NCBI RefSeq assembly: GCF_030812595.1
Contig: NZ_JAUSSZ010000018.1
Coordinates: forward strand, 1-64,000
Reading direction: 5' to 3'
Source of the DNA: Arthrobacter bambusae
GTDB lineage: Bacteria > Actinomycetota > Actinomycetes > Actinomycetales > Micrococcaceae
DNA: 64,000 bases
Position numbers and translations under genes: made by a program. Under the pieces are notes generated by a model, which worked only from the letters and a program-made list of their open reading frames with translations, searched no databases and was not told where the DNA came from. Shown here piece by piece: positions 52,155 through 60,660 of the stretch; the stretch's first letter is position 1; each line of letters begins with the position of its first letter.

Positions 52155-53929
52155 CTGAAACACTCTTCGGCGGCCCTGCACTGCCTCCCGCATATCCGGA
52201 ACGCGCAGCCTGGGGTACCGCCCCGAAACTGCGCGCCTGGCAGCAGGAAGCACTGGACCTGTACCTGAACACCAGCCCGCGCGATTTTCTCGCTGTGGCA
52301 ACGCCGGGCGCGGGTAAGACCACCTTCGCCCTGCGGATTGCGTCAATGCTCCTTGACAGCGGGACCGTGAATCGCGTGACGATCGTCGCTCCTACCGACC
52401 ACCTGAAACGGCAGTGGGCAGACGCCGCGGCCAGGGTGGGCATTGCGATCGATCCGAACTTCAAGAATTCCGACGGCCAGCATGGCAGGGGCTTCGTCGG
52501 CGTCGCGGTGACCTATGCGCAGGTGGCCAGCAAGCCCATGCTTCACCGGGCCAAGACCGAGGCCGCCCGCACGTTGGTCATCCTTGACGAAATCCACCAC
52601 GGCGGCGAGGCGTTGTCCTGGGGGGACGGATTGCGCGAGGCCTTCGATCCCGCGGCAAGGCGCCTGGCCCTCACGGGCACGCCTTTCCGGTCCGACACCT
52701 CACCCATCCCGTTCGTCGAATACGCGGAAGACCGTGACGGCATCCGACGCTCGAAGGCGGATTACACCTACGGCTACGGCAATGCCTTGCGGGACCATGT
52801 CGTCCGTCCCGTGTTGTTCATGGCGTATTCGGGCCAGATGCGTTGGCGTACCAGCGCGGGAGACGAAATGGCGGCTTCGCTCGGCGAGGCTGCCGTGACC
52901 AAGGACATCACCTCCCAGGCATGGCGGACCGCGCTAAACCCGAACGGCGAATGGATTCCCGCCGTTCTTGCTGCCGCCGACAAGCGCCTCAGCGAAGTGC
53001 GCCGTACCGTGCCCGACGCCGGTGGCCTGGTGATTGCCACGGACCACGACGACGCCCGCGCCTACGCCGGTCAGCTCAAGAAGATCACGGGCCAGTCGCC
53101 CACGGTGATCTTGTCCGACGATTCCAAGGCTTCGCACAAGATCGAGGAGTTCACGGCAAGCGACAAGCGCTGGATGGTGGCCGTCCGCATGGTGTCCGAA
53201 GGCGTGGACGTGCCGCGTCTTTCCGTGGGCGTCTATGCGACGTCGACTTCCACACCGCTGTTCTTCGCCCAAGCAGTGGGGCGCTTCGTCCGTGCCCGCA
53301 AACGCGGGGAAACGGCGTCGGTCTTCCTGCCCTCCGTGCCGCCCCTCATGGCCTTGGCCAACTCCATGGAAGCCGAGCGGGACCACGCGCTGGACCGGCC
53401 CGAGAAGGAAGACGCGGACGGCCTCTTCAACCCCGAAGAGAACCTGATGGCCGAGGCCAACCGGGAAGAGAAGGCTTCGGATTCCTTGGAGAAGGGGAAA
53501 TTCGAAGCCCTCGATTCCCAGGCGTCATTCGACAGGGTGCTTTTCGACGGCGGTGAATTCGGCACCGGAGCGGATATCGGGTCAGAGGACGAACTCGATT
53601 TCCTCGGGATCCCCGGGTTGCTCGACGCCGAGCAGGTGGGAACGTTGCTCCGGCAGCGGCAGCATGACCAGCAGTCGAGGAAGAAGCGCCAATCTCCGTT
53701 GGCTGCCGCCGCGTCACCGGCGGTTCCGGACCACCGCATGCTGATGGACCTGCGCAATGAGCTCGCGAAAAACGTCGCCGCGTGGTCGGCCCGCACCGGT
53801 ACCCCGCACGGCGTCGTTCACAACAAGTTGCGTGAGGTGTGCGGCGGACCGGCCGTCGCGCAGGCAAACGAGGAACAATTGCAGTCGCGGCTGCGCAAGC
53901 TCCAGGATTGGTTCATCGGACGGAAGTAG
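52151..53929 (+). CDS. DEAD/DEAH-box helicase (superfamily 2)
   Basis: 592 residues. Q-region KLRAWQQEAL, Walker A TPGAGKTT at 51-58, Walker B VILDEIHHGG, motif III LTGTPFRSD and the helicase C domain with AVGRFVRARKRGE. The type III restriction/UvsW-like layout is common in actinobacteria. The ~150-residue C-terminal region is acidic and then helical, without a recognised nuclease. The GTG start overlaps the small upstream ORF. Confidence 0.9.
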   Translation: MTETLFGGPALPPAYPERAAWGTAPKLRAWQQEALDLYLNTSPRDFLAVATPGAGKTTFALRIASMLLDSGTVNRVTIVAPTDHLKRQWADAAARVGIAIDPNFKNSDGQHGRGFVGVAVTYAQVASKPMLHRAKTEAARTLVILDEIHHGGEALSWGDGLREAFDPAARRLALTGTPFRSDTSPIPFVEYAEDRDGIRRSKADYTYGYGNALRDHVVRPVLFMAYSGQMRWRTSAGDEMAASLGEAAVTKDITSQAWRTALNPNGEWIPAVLAAADKRLSEVRRTVPDAGGLVIATDHDDARAYAGQLKKITGQSPTVILSDDSKASHKIEEFTASDKRWMVAVRMVSEGVDVPRLSVGVYATSTSTPLFFAQAVGRFVRARKRGETASVFLPSVPPLMALANSMEAERDHALDRPEKEDADGLFNPEENLMAEANREEKASDSLEKGKFEALDSQASFDRVLFDGGEFGTGADIGSEDELDFLGIPGLLDAEQVGTLLRQRQHDQQSRKKRQSPLAAAASPAVPDHRMLMDLRNELAKNVAAWSARTGTPHGVVHNKLREVCGGPAVAQANEEQLQSRLRKLQDWFIGRK

Positions 53930-53957
53930 CCCGGCGGGGCTCAGGGGCTCAGGGGCC

Positions 53958-54584
53958 TCAGGCCTGGGCCAGCTCGACGCCGTTTTCTTCCAGCTCCGCG
54001 TAGGTCTCGCCAAGGTCCGCTGCGATTCCGGCGGTGAGTTCACCGATTACTGTCACGGAGTAGCCCGCCTGAACAGCGTCCAGTGCGGTGGCCCGGACGC
54101 AATAGTCCGTGGCGATTCCCACGACCACCACTTCTTCCACACCGTGGCTCTGCAACCAGTCATCCAGCCCGAGGGCGTCCTCGTCCAGCTCGACGGAGGG
54201 AACGGCACCTGGCGCGAGCTCACCCGTGGGAACCTCGTCTTCGGGTGCCAGGACTCCCTCGAACCCTGAGTAGGCCGCGGTGTATTGTCCCTTGCGGAAG
54301 TAGGCCTGGATGTACTCGGCGTCGAGATCCGGGTGGAGTTCGGCGCCCTTGCTCCCGGCGCGGCAATGCGGCGGCCAACTGTCAACGAGGTCCGGCGTTT
54401 CCGAAAAATGGCTGCCCGGGTCCACGTGCCAGTCCTGCGTGGCCACGACATGGTCGAAGTGCTGGTGATTCGCGTCAAGGTATTCGCTGATGGCGGCAGC
54501 CGTGGCCGCGCCGCCTTCCACTGCGAGGGACCCGCCCTCGCAGAAATCGTTCTGGACATCCACGATAATCAGGGCACGGGACAT
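53958..54584 (-). CDS. pncA: Nicotinamidase (isochorismatase family)
   Basis: 208 residues. Hydrolyses nicotinamide to nicotinate for NAD salvage. The Asp is in IIVDVQNDFCEGG, metal ligands in DWHVDPGSHF, and the nucleophile Cys in GIATDYCVRATALDA. The start directly follows the pncB stop, so the two enzymes of the Preiss-Handler entry are co-expressed. Confidence 0.94.
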   Translation of the reverse strand: MSRALIIVDVQNDFCEGGSLAVEGGAATAAAISEYLDANHQHFDHVVATQDWHVDPGSHFSETPDLVDSWPPHCRAGSKGAELHPDLDAEYIQAYFRKGQYTAAYSGFEGVLAPEDEVPTGELAPGAVPSVELDEDALGLDDWLQSHGVEEVVVVGIATDYCVRATALDAVQAGYSVTVIGELTAGIAADLGETYAELEENGVELAQA

Positions 54585-55913
54585 TCAGTCCTCCTCATAG
54601 ACGGTGGGGATTGCCGGCTCGCCGCGCTGCAGCCTGCGGACTACCGGGGGAAGTTCGGCCATGGTGGCAGCGTGGCGGTCCTGGGCCCGGATCACGCCCT
54701 CGTGTCCCGTCCATCCGGGGAGCAATTCGCCGTTTTTAACGAACTGCTGGAGCAACGGGCGATCGTTGCCGTCGTCTTCCGGCCGGTGGCCGATGCCCAC
54801 GATCTCCTGGGTTGCTATACCGGATTCGTTGAGTTTGCGGAGGGCATACTTGCGGCCGCCCACGCTGGCTTTGTTCTTGGCTACCTTGGCCACGGGAACG
54901 AACTCCCCGGCATCGTTGGTCCGGCTGACCAGTTTGTAGACCATGCTGGCCGTCGGCGCCCCGGATCCTGTGACCAGGGAAGTGCCTACGCCGTACACAT
55001 CCACCGGGGCCGATTGCAGGGCTGCGATGGCGAATTCGTCAAGGTCCGAGGTGACGACGATCCGTGTGTCGGTGTTGCCGAGGTTGTCCAGCAACTCGCG
55101 GACCCACTGGGCCTGGGCCACCAGGTCGCCCGAGTCGAGGCGCACGGCCCCGAGCTTGTCGCCCGCGAGCTCCACTGCGGTGCGGACTCCGACCTCGACG
55201 TCGTACGTGTCCACCAAAAGCGTCGTGCCCGGCCCGAAGGCGGCGATCTGCGCTTCGAAGGCTTCGCGCTCGGAATCGTGCAGGAGTGTGAAGGAGTGGG
55301 CGGCGGTGCCCACGGTCTTGATGCCGTAGCGGCGGCCGGCCTCAAGGTTGGAGGTACTGCCGAACCCGGCGATGACCGCCGCACGGGCTGCCGCCGTCGC
55401 GGACTCCTCCTGGGTGCGCCGGGAGCCCATTTCGATGCACGGCCGGTTACCGGCCGCGCTGGTCATCCGCGAGGCAGCCGAAGCAATCGCGGTGTCATGG
55501 TTGAGCACGGACAAGATGTAGGTTTCGAGGATGCACGCTTCCGCGAACGTGGATTCAACAATCAGGATCGGCGAGCCGGGGAAGTAGGCCTCGCCCTCCG
55601 GATAGCCCCAGATGTCGCCGGAAAACCTGTAATCCGCGAGGAAGTCCAGTGTCCGCTTGTCAACTACGTTGTGCTGATCGAGGAACGCGAGCTCGGCGTC
55701 TCCGAAACGGAAATCCCTGATTCCCTCAAGCAGCCGGCCGGTGCCCGCGACAATGCCGTAGCGGCGGCCGTCCGGGAGGCGGCGGGCGAAGGCCTCGAAG
55801 ACCGAGCGCCGGTGCGCCGCGCCCGAGTGGAGGGCGGCTTCGAGCATTGTCAGCTCATAGTGGTCGGTGTACAAAGACGTGCGGGGGCGGTCCCAGGCGA
55901 CGGATCTACTCAC
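54585..55913 (-). CDS. pncB: Nicotinate phosphoribosyltransferase
   Basis: 442 residues. Converts nicotinate and PRPP to nicotinate mononucleotide. YTDHYELTMLEAAL at the N-terminus, GSRRTQEESA and RLDSGDL are family segments. The GTG start at 55913 lies 6 nt after TAGAGT, a leaderless arrangement. Confidence 0.94.
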   Translation of the reverse strand: MSRSVAWDRPRTSLYTDHYELTMLEAALHSGAAHRRSVFEAFARRLPDGRRYGIVAGTGRLLEGIRDFRFGDAELAFLDQHNVVDKRTLDFLADYRFSGDIWGYPEGEAYFPGSPILIVESTFAEACILETYILSVLNHDTAIASAASRMTSAAGNRPCIEMGSRRTQEESATAAARAAVIAGFGSTSNLEAGRRYGIKTVGTAAHSFTLLHDSEREAFEAQIAAFGPGTTLLVDTYDVEVGVRTAVELAGDKLGAVRLDSGDLVAQAQWVRELLDNLGNTDTRIVVTSDLDEFAIAALQSAPVDVYGVGTSLVTGSGAPTASMVYKLVSRTNDAGEFVPVAKVAKNKASVGGRKYALRKLNESGIATQEIVGIGHRPEDDGNDRPLLQQFVKNGELLPGWTGHEGVIRAQDRHAATMAELPPVVRRLQRGEPAIPTVYEED

Positions 55914-55919
55914 GAATTC

Positions 55920-55925
55920 ACTCTA
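55920..55925 (-). promoter_or_regulatory. Leaderless -10 box of pncB
   Basis: TAGAGT on the minus strand, 6 nt before the pncB GTG. Confidence 0.5.
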
Positions 55926-55930
55926 GTCCC

Positions 55931-56077
55931 CAGCGGCTCCCAGGTCTCGCTTCGCTCGACCCGGGGCCCTCGCCGCTGTGGGCCCACCCAGCGGCTCCCA
56001 GGTCTCGCTTCGCTCGACCCGGGGCCCTCGCCGCTGTGGGCCCACCCAGCGGCTCCCAGGTCTCGCTTCGCTCGACC
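55931..56077. repeat. 58-bp tandem repeat (about 2.5 copies) between pncB and clpS
   Basis: Units begin at 55931, 55989 and 56047 and are identical where they overlap; the last copy is 31 bp. Each full unit has inverted ends CAGCGGC / GCCGCTG and so can form a hairpin. It fills the divergent promoter region. There are no spacers, so it is not a CRISPR array. Confidence 0.9.
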
Positions 56078-56082
56078 GCCAT

Positions 56083-56088
56083 TAGAAT
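56083..56088 (+). promoter_or_regulatory. Leaderless -10 box of clpS
   Basis: TAGAAT, 6 nt before the clpS ATG at 56095 and 5 nt after the repeat array. Confidence 0.55.
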
Positions 56089-56094
56089 GGACAG

Positions 56095-56505
56095 ATGATC
56101 ACTACCGTCGGCCCCGGCACAGCCCCCGGCACATATTCAGCCACCAACACAGTGACAGACGCAGGCTTAAAGGGAGAAGAACGGACGGACACCTCGGAGC
56201 AGTCGTCCACGGACCTCCTCAGCGCTGCTGACATCCCTTGGAACCTGGTGGTCTGGAACGATCCCGTCAATCTCATGAGCTATGTGAGCTACGTGTTCCA
56301 AAGCTACTTCGGCTATTCGGAAGCCAAATCCAACAAACTCATGCTCGAGGTCCACAAGAAAGGGCGCTCGATCGTGGCGTACGGCGGCAAGGAACAAGTA
56401 GAGCAGCACGCTGTTGCCATGCACGGCTACGGCTTGTGGGCAACGGTCGAAAAGGCAAACAGCAGCGGCGACGGCCAGGGACGCAAGGGTGGCGCACGTG
56501 GCTAA
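56095..56505 (+). CDS. clpS: ATP-dependent Clp protease adaptor ClpS
   Basis: 136 residues. The C-terminal ~85 residues are the ClpS fold, with PWNLVVWNDPVNLMSYV (N-degron pocket with NDP), VHKKGRSIVAYGG and the tail YGLWATVEKA. It delivers N-end-rule substrates to the Clp ATPase. The first ~45 residues are a Ser/Thr-rich extension. It overlaps DUF2017 by 8 nt. Confidence 0.95.
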   Translation: MITTVGPGTAPGTYSATNTVTDAGLKGEERTDTSEQSSTDLLSAADIPWNLVVWNDPVNLMSYVSYVFQSYFGYSEAKSNKLMLEVHKKGRSIVAYGGKEQVEQHAVAMHGYGLWATVEKANSSGDGQGRKGGARG

Positions 56506-57064
56506 GGCTTTCAAATACGGACTCAAGGGCATCACCGGCTACCTTGAGCCCGCCGAGCGCGAACTCCTGCGCGGCCTCCTGGACGACGTCATTTCAATGC
56601 TGGAACCGCAGCTGTCGAGCAACGAAGATCCGCTGACGGCCATGATCGGACTGGACATGAACGTCAAGGAACCGTCCGATCGCGCCCTTTTGCGGCTCTT
56701 GCCGAACGTCATGAAGAGCGACGACGCCGCGTCCCTCGAGTTCCGCCAGCTCACCGAACGCTCGCTGCGGGAAGGAAAAATCGGCGCGCTGAGGGCCGCT
56801 GCGATGGGCCTGGACCGAAACGAGCTCGTCCTCACGCCGGAGGAGGCGAAGCTCTGGTCCATGGCCCTTAACGATGTTCGTTTGGTGTTGGCGGAGCGCC
56901 TCGATATCCGCGACGAAGCCGATGCCGACCATGTCCACGCCATGCAGGACTGGTCCCAGGCCGAAGATGTGGAGAGCTACCTGGCGCTCGTCTACAACTT
57001 CACCACCTGGCTCCAGGAGTCCTTGGTCCAGGCCATGATGGCCTCGATGGACCGGAAACCCTGA
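56498..57064 (+). CDS. DUF2017 protein
   Basis: 188 residues, helical, starting VAKAFKYGLKGITGYLEPAE. DUF2017 always-helical proteins sit next to clpS in actinobacteria; function unknown, possibly linked to Clp proteolysis by position. The GTG at 56498 lies inside clpS, indicating coupling; the frame opens further upstream but without family similarity. Confidence 0.85.
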   Translation: MAKAFKYGLKGITGYLEPAERELLRGLLDDVISMLEPQLSSNEDPLTAMIGLDMNVKEPSDRALLRLLPNVMKSDDAASLEFRQLTERSLREGKIGALRAAAMGLDRNELVLTPEEAKLWSMALNDVRLVLAERLDIRDEADADHVHAMQDWSQAEDVESYLALVYNFTTWLQESLVQAMMASMDRKP

Positions 57065-57168
57065 GTGGAATTGCCGGCGCGCCAGGCGGTCCGTGTGACA
57101 AAACAGACACGAGGCCTCCGCCACATGTCATGGCTGCAGCACATGCCTTGGCTTATTGTCTAAGAATC

Positions 57169-58275
57169 ATGAACTTAGCATCGGATGGGGAGCGCGCCGC
57201 AGCGGCGCAGGAAACACTGCGCAAGCCTGAAACACTGCGCAAGCCTGAAACACTGCGCAACCAGGAAACCAAGGCTGAAACACTGCGCAAGCCTGCACCC
57301 AACCCCTTGCTGGGATCACGCCCCATCGGTGTCTTCGATTCCGGAGTCGGCGGACTCACTGTGGCACGGTCGATCATCGACCAGTTGCCCCATGAATCAA
57401 TAATCTACGTCGGCGACACCGCCAACGGACCGTATGGGCCGCTCCCCATCGCCGAAGTCCGGGCCAACGCCCTCGGCGTGATGGACGAACTCGTGGACTC
57501 CGGAGTGAAACTCCTGACCATCGCCTGCAACTCAGCCTCGGCCGCAGTCCTGCGCGATGCCCGCGAACGCTACACGGCCCGCTATGGGATTCCCGTCATC
57601 GAGGTCATCCAGCCCGCGGTCCGCCGCGCGGTATCCGCGACGAGATCCGGACGGATCGGCGTGATCGGCACATCGGCCACGGTGGGTTCCCGCGCCTACG
57701 AAGACACCTTCGCTGCCGCCCCGAACCTGACCATCACCTCTGTAGCGTGTCCGGAGTTCGTGAGCTTCGTGGAAGCCGGCATCACCACCGGCCCCGAGCT
57801 TCTGGCCGTGGCCCACGAATACCTGGAACCGCTCAGGGACGCCGGCGTGGACACCGTGGTGCTGGGTTGCACCCACTATCCCTTGCTCACGGGCGTGATT
57901 TCCTTCGTCATGGGGGAAGACGTCACCTTGGTGTCCAGTGCCGAGGAGACCGCCAAAGACGTGTACCGGGCCTTGGCCACCCACGGGATCCAACGGAGCG
58001 ACGCCGGCGCGGCCAGGCACGATTTCATGGCGACTGGCGACGCCGTCCAGTTCGAGACCCTGGCGCGCCGTTTCCTCGGCCCGGAGGTCCTGTCAGTCCG
58101 CCACGTGGATCATGTGGCTGCCCAGTACCCGACCGGGAGCCTCGCCCGCATCACCCCGGAAATGTTGGAGGCCGCCCGCGCTGGCGGCCATCATGCGAGG
58201 ACCTCCAATTTCGTTGACCCTGCAGCATTCACCGTGAACGAATTCGGCGCGGCCCGCGGGGGCCGCATCCAGTGA
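57169..58275 (+). CDS. murI: Glutamate racemase with repeat-containing N-terminal extension
   Basis: 368 residues. Makes D-glutamate for peptidoglycan. The catalytic cysteines are Cys120 (LTIACNSAS) and Cys234 (VVLGCTHYPLL), with VFDSGVGGLTVAR at the domain start. Before this domain is an unusual ~45-residue lead built from ETLRKP repeats. The ATG at 57169 is used, with TATTGT (57154-57159) as a possible -10; the true start could instead lie nearer to the domain. The stop overlaps the next gene's GTG by 4 nt. Confidence 0.9.
   Translation: MNLASDGERAAAAQETLRKPETLRKPETLRNQETKAETLRKPAPNPLLGSRPIGVFDSGVGGLTVARSIIDQLPHESIIYVGDTANGPYGPLPIAEVRANALGVMDELVDSGVKLLTIACNSASAAVLRDARERYTARYGIPVIEVIQPAVRRAVSATRSGRIGVIGTSATVGSRAYEDTFAAAPNLTITSVACPEFVSFVEAGITTGPELLAVAHEYLEPLRDAGVDTVVLGCTHYPLLTGVISFVMGEDVTLVSSAEETAKDVYRALATHGIQRSDAGAARHDFMATGDAVQFETLARRFLGPEVLSVRHVDHVAAQYPTGSLARITPEMLEAARAGGHHARTSNFVDPAAFTVNEFGAARGGRIQ
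57211..57294 (+). repeat. 18-bp tandem repeat at the 5' end of murI
   Basis: GAAACACTGCGCAAGCCT at 57211, 57229 and (3 changes at the end) 57247, then a 12-bp partial unit and a further exact copy at 57277-57294. Encodes ETLRKP units in frame. Confidence 0.9.
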
Positions 58276-59069
58276 AACTGACCATTGTTGGCTGTACCGG
58301 TTCCTTTCCCGGTCCTGGCTCTCCGGCGTCGTGCTATCTGCTGACCGCGCACGACGGCGAACGCCAGTGGAAGATCGTCCTGGACCTCGGCAGCGGCGCC
58401 CTCGGGGCTATCCAGCGCTACACGGACCTCGAAGACATCGACGCCATCTTCCTCACCCACTTGCACCCGGACCACTGCATGGACCTCTGCGGACTGCACG
58501 TGGCCGTCCGTTGGAAGCCCGGTGGCTGGGGACGGGACAGGATCCCTGTCTGGGGTCCCGCGGCGACAGCCGACCGCATGGCCACCGCTTACGGTTTGGA
58601 GCTGGACCCCGGAATGCACGATGAATTCGACTTCAGCAACTGGAGTGAACGCCACTCAGTGCACCTTGGACCGTTCACCGTGACACCGTATGCCGTGAAC
58701 CACCCGGTGGAAGAGGCCTACGCCTTGCGCGTGGAGGTCACCGAGCCGGACAAAGAAGGCAACGCAGTGAGCAGGATCCTCACGTACTCGGGAGACACCG
58801 ACTCGTGCCCGGGCCTCGAAGACGCCGCCCGCAACGCGGATCTGTTCCTGTGCGAGGCCGCCTTTGAGGAAGGGCGCGACGACGACATCAAGGATGTGCA
58901 CCTGACCGGCAAGCGCGCGGGCGAGGCAGCGACAGCCGCCGGTGCCCGGCGGCTCCTGCTGACCCACATCCCGGTCTGGACATCGCAGACCAAAGTCATG
59001 GCAGAGGCGAGGCCCGTGTTCGCCGGCGACGTCGCCGTTGCGGTTGCCGGAGTCCACTACACCGTCTGA
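58272..59069 (+). CDS. MBL-fold metallo-hydrolase (RNase Z-like/phosphodiesterase)
   Basis: 265 residues. The metal motif is THLHPDHCMD, with further ligands in TYSGDTDSC and the C-terminal LLTHIPVW. This protein sits between murI and rph in many actinobacteria, where relatives have been described as cyclic-nucleotide phosphodiesterases. Its substrate is not certain. The GTG start overlaps the murI stop (GTGA). Confidence 0.88.
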   Translation: MKLTIVGCTGSFPGPGSPASCYLLTAHDGERQWKIVLDLGSGALGAIQRYTDLEDIDAIFLTHLHPDHCMDLCGLHVAVRWKPGGWGRDRIPVWGPAATADRMATAYGLELDPGMHDEFDFSNWSERHSVHLGPFTVTPYAVNHPVEEAYALRVEVTEPDKEGNAVSRILTYSGDTDSCPGLEDAARNADLFLCEAAFEEGRDDDIKDVHLTGKRAGEAATAAGARRLLLTHIPVWTSQTKVMAEARPVFAGDVAVAVAGVHYTV

Positions 59070-59129
59070 ACCCGGAGTCCGGCTTGCCCGGAGTCCGGGC
59101 CTGCAGTCCAGCGGAGGCTGTGGGATCGC

Positions 59130-59135
59130 TAAGCT
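59130..59135 (+). promoter_or_regulatory. Leaderless -10 box of rph
   Basis: TAAGCT, 6 nt before the rph ATG at 59142. Confidence 0.5.
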
Positions 59136-59141
59136 TGCAGT

Positions 59142-59900
59142 ATGACTTCCGAAGCCACATCTGTCCCCGTCATCCGTGCCGACGGCCGTACGCCCGATCA
59201 ACTCCGTCCCATCAGCATCACCCGCGGCTGGTCCAAGCAGGCCGAAGGTTCGGCCCTGATCGAATTCGGCAACACCCGGGTGCTGTGCACGGCTTCCCTG
59301 ACCGAGGGCGTTCCGCGCTGGCTCAAAGGCGAAGGCCGTGGTTGGGTCACGGCCGAATACGCCATGCTTCCGCGCGCCACGAACACCCGTTCGGACCGTG
59401 AGTCCGTCAAAGGCAGGATCGGCGGACGCACCCACGAAATTTCGCGCTTGATCGGGCGCTCGCTGCGCTCGATCATCGACACCAAGGCCCTCGGCGAGAA
59501 CACGATCGTGCTGGACTGCGACGTCTTGCAGGCCGACGGCGGTACCCGCACCGCCGCGATCACCGGCGCCTACGTGGCACTCGCCGAAGCGATCCGCTTC
59601 GCCCGCGAGAACAAGATGATCGCCAAGAACGCAGAGCCGCTCGTCGACACCATCGCCGCCGTCTCCGTCGGAATCATCGACGGTATCCCGATGCTGGACC
59701 TGCCCTACGTCGAGGACGTGCGCGCCGAAACCGACATGAACGTGGTGGTCACGGGCTCCGGCAAGTTCGTGGAAGTCCAGGGCACTGCGGAAGGGGCTCC
59801 CTTCGACCGCGATGAGCTCAATGCCTTGCTGGACCTTGCCCTCATCGGCACCGGGGAGCTGGCAGCAATCCAGCGCGAGACCTTGGCCGAGGCCCCGTGA
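59142..59900 (+). CDS. rph: Ribonuclease PH
   Basis: 252 residues. Phosphorolytic 3'-5' exoribonuclease trimming tRNA 3' ends. RADGRTPDQLRPISITRG, GNTRVLCTASL, RGWVTAEYAMLPRAT and VLQADGGTRTAAITGA are conserved. It overlaps rdgB by 4 nt. Confidence 0.97.
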   Translation: MTSEATSVPVIRADGRTPDQLRPISITRGWSKQAEGSALIEFGNTRVLCTASLTEGVPRWLKGEGRGWVTAEYAMLPRATNTRSDRESVKGRIGGRTHEISRLIGRSLRSIIDTKALGENTIVLDCDVLQADGGTRTAAITGAYVALAEAIRFARENKMIAKNAEPLVDTIAAVSVGIIDGIPMLDLPYVEDVRAETDMNVVVTGSGKFVEVQGTAEGAPFDRDELNALLDLALIGTGELAAIQRETLAEAP

Positions 59901-60538
59901 GCATGGCAGCTACGCCGCGGCTTGTCCTGGCCACCCACAACAAGGGCAAACTGCGTGAACTCAGGGAACTCCTCAGGGGGCAGGTTCCGGGACTCGACGT
60001 CGATACCCAAGTGATTGACGCGTCCGCGGCCGGAGCTCCGGATGTTGCCGAGACCGGCGTGACATTTGCCGAGAACTCGCTGCTCAAGGCGCGGGCAGTG
60101 GCTGAAGCCACGGGCATAGTGGCGATCGCCGATGACTCGGGCCTGGCCGTGGACGTGTTGGGCGGAGCCCCGGGCATCTTCTCGGCCCGCTGGTCCGGCC
60201 GCCACGGCGACGATGCCGCCAACCTGCAGCTCTTGCTCGCACAACTCTCGGACGTCCCGGACGCACACCGCGGAGCGGCGTTTGTCTGCGCCGCGGCGCT
60301 CGCTGTACCGGACGCCGTCGACGGCGGGACGCGCGAAGTGGTCGAATACGGCCAGCTGGAGGGCACTCTCCTGCGCGAGCCGCGCGGTGCGGGTGGGTTC
60401 GGTTACGACCCCGTGCTCCAGCCCCTGGGGCTGGACCGCAGTTGCGCGGAGCTGAGTTCCGAGGAGAAGAATGCCATCAGCCACCGCGGCAAGGCATTCA
60501 GGGCGCTGCTCCCGGCCATTGTGGACGCCCTGCGCTGA
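59897..60538 (+). CDS. rdgB: dITP/XTP pyrophosphatase (RdgB/HAM1 family)
   Basis: 213 residues. Removes non-canonical purine triphosphates from the nucleotide pool. Motifs: LVLATHNKGKLREL, ADDSGLAVDVLGGAPGIFSAR, GGFGYDPVL and ISHRGKAFRAL. The GTG at 59897 overlaps the rph stop (GTGA); an ATG two codons later is an alternative. Confidence 0.95.
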   Translation: MSMAATPRLVLATHNKGKLRELRELLRGQVPGLDVDTQVIDASAAGAPDVAETGVTFAENSLLKARAVAEATGIVAIADDSGLAVDVLGGAPGIFSARWSGRHGDDAANLQLLLAQLSDVPDAHRGAAFVCAAALAVPDAVDGGTREVVEYGQLEGTLLREPRGAGGFGYDPVLQPLGLDRSCAELSSEEKNAISHRGKAFRALLPAIVDALR

Positions 60539-60560
60539 CACTTCCGGATAGGCACTAAAG

Positions 60561-60605
60561 GCAGGGGCACCCCGCAAGCGATTGCGGGGTGCCCCTGCTC
60601 TTTTG
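60561..60605 (+). terminator. Strong Rho-independent terminator after rdgB
   Basis: A perfect 17-bp stem (60561-60577 / 60582-60598, GCAGGGGCACCCCGCAA) with a GCGA loop and a TCTTTT tail. It ends the clpS-rdgB cluster. Confidence 0.92.
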
Positions 60606-60635
60606 GTCAGCTCTTTTGGTCAGCTCTTGCGGTCA
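60597..60635 (+). repeat. 13-bp tandem repeat of the terminator tail
   Basis: GCTCTTTTGGTCA occurs twice and then as GCTCTTGCGGTCA, starting in the 3' arm of the terminator. It looks like slippage duplication of the T-run region. Confidence 0.8.
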
Positions 60636-60660
60636 GCTAAGTCCGTTGAGCCCGCTGTCC

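Noticed and set aside
55931..56077. CRISPR-like appearance of the 58-bp repeats
   Set aside because: Units are directly abutting with no unique spacers, and no cas genes are present.
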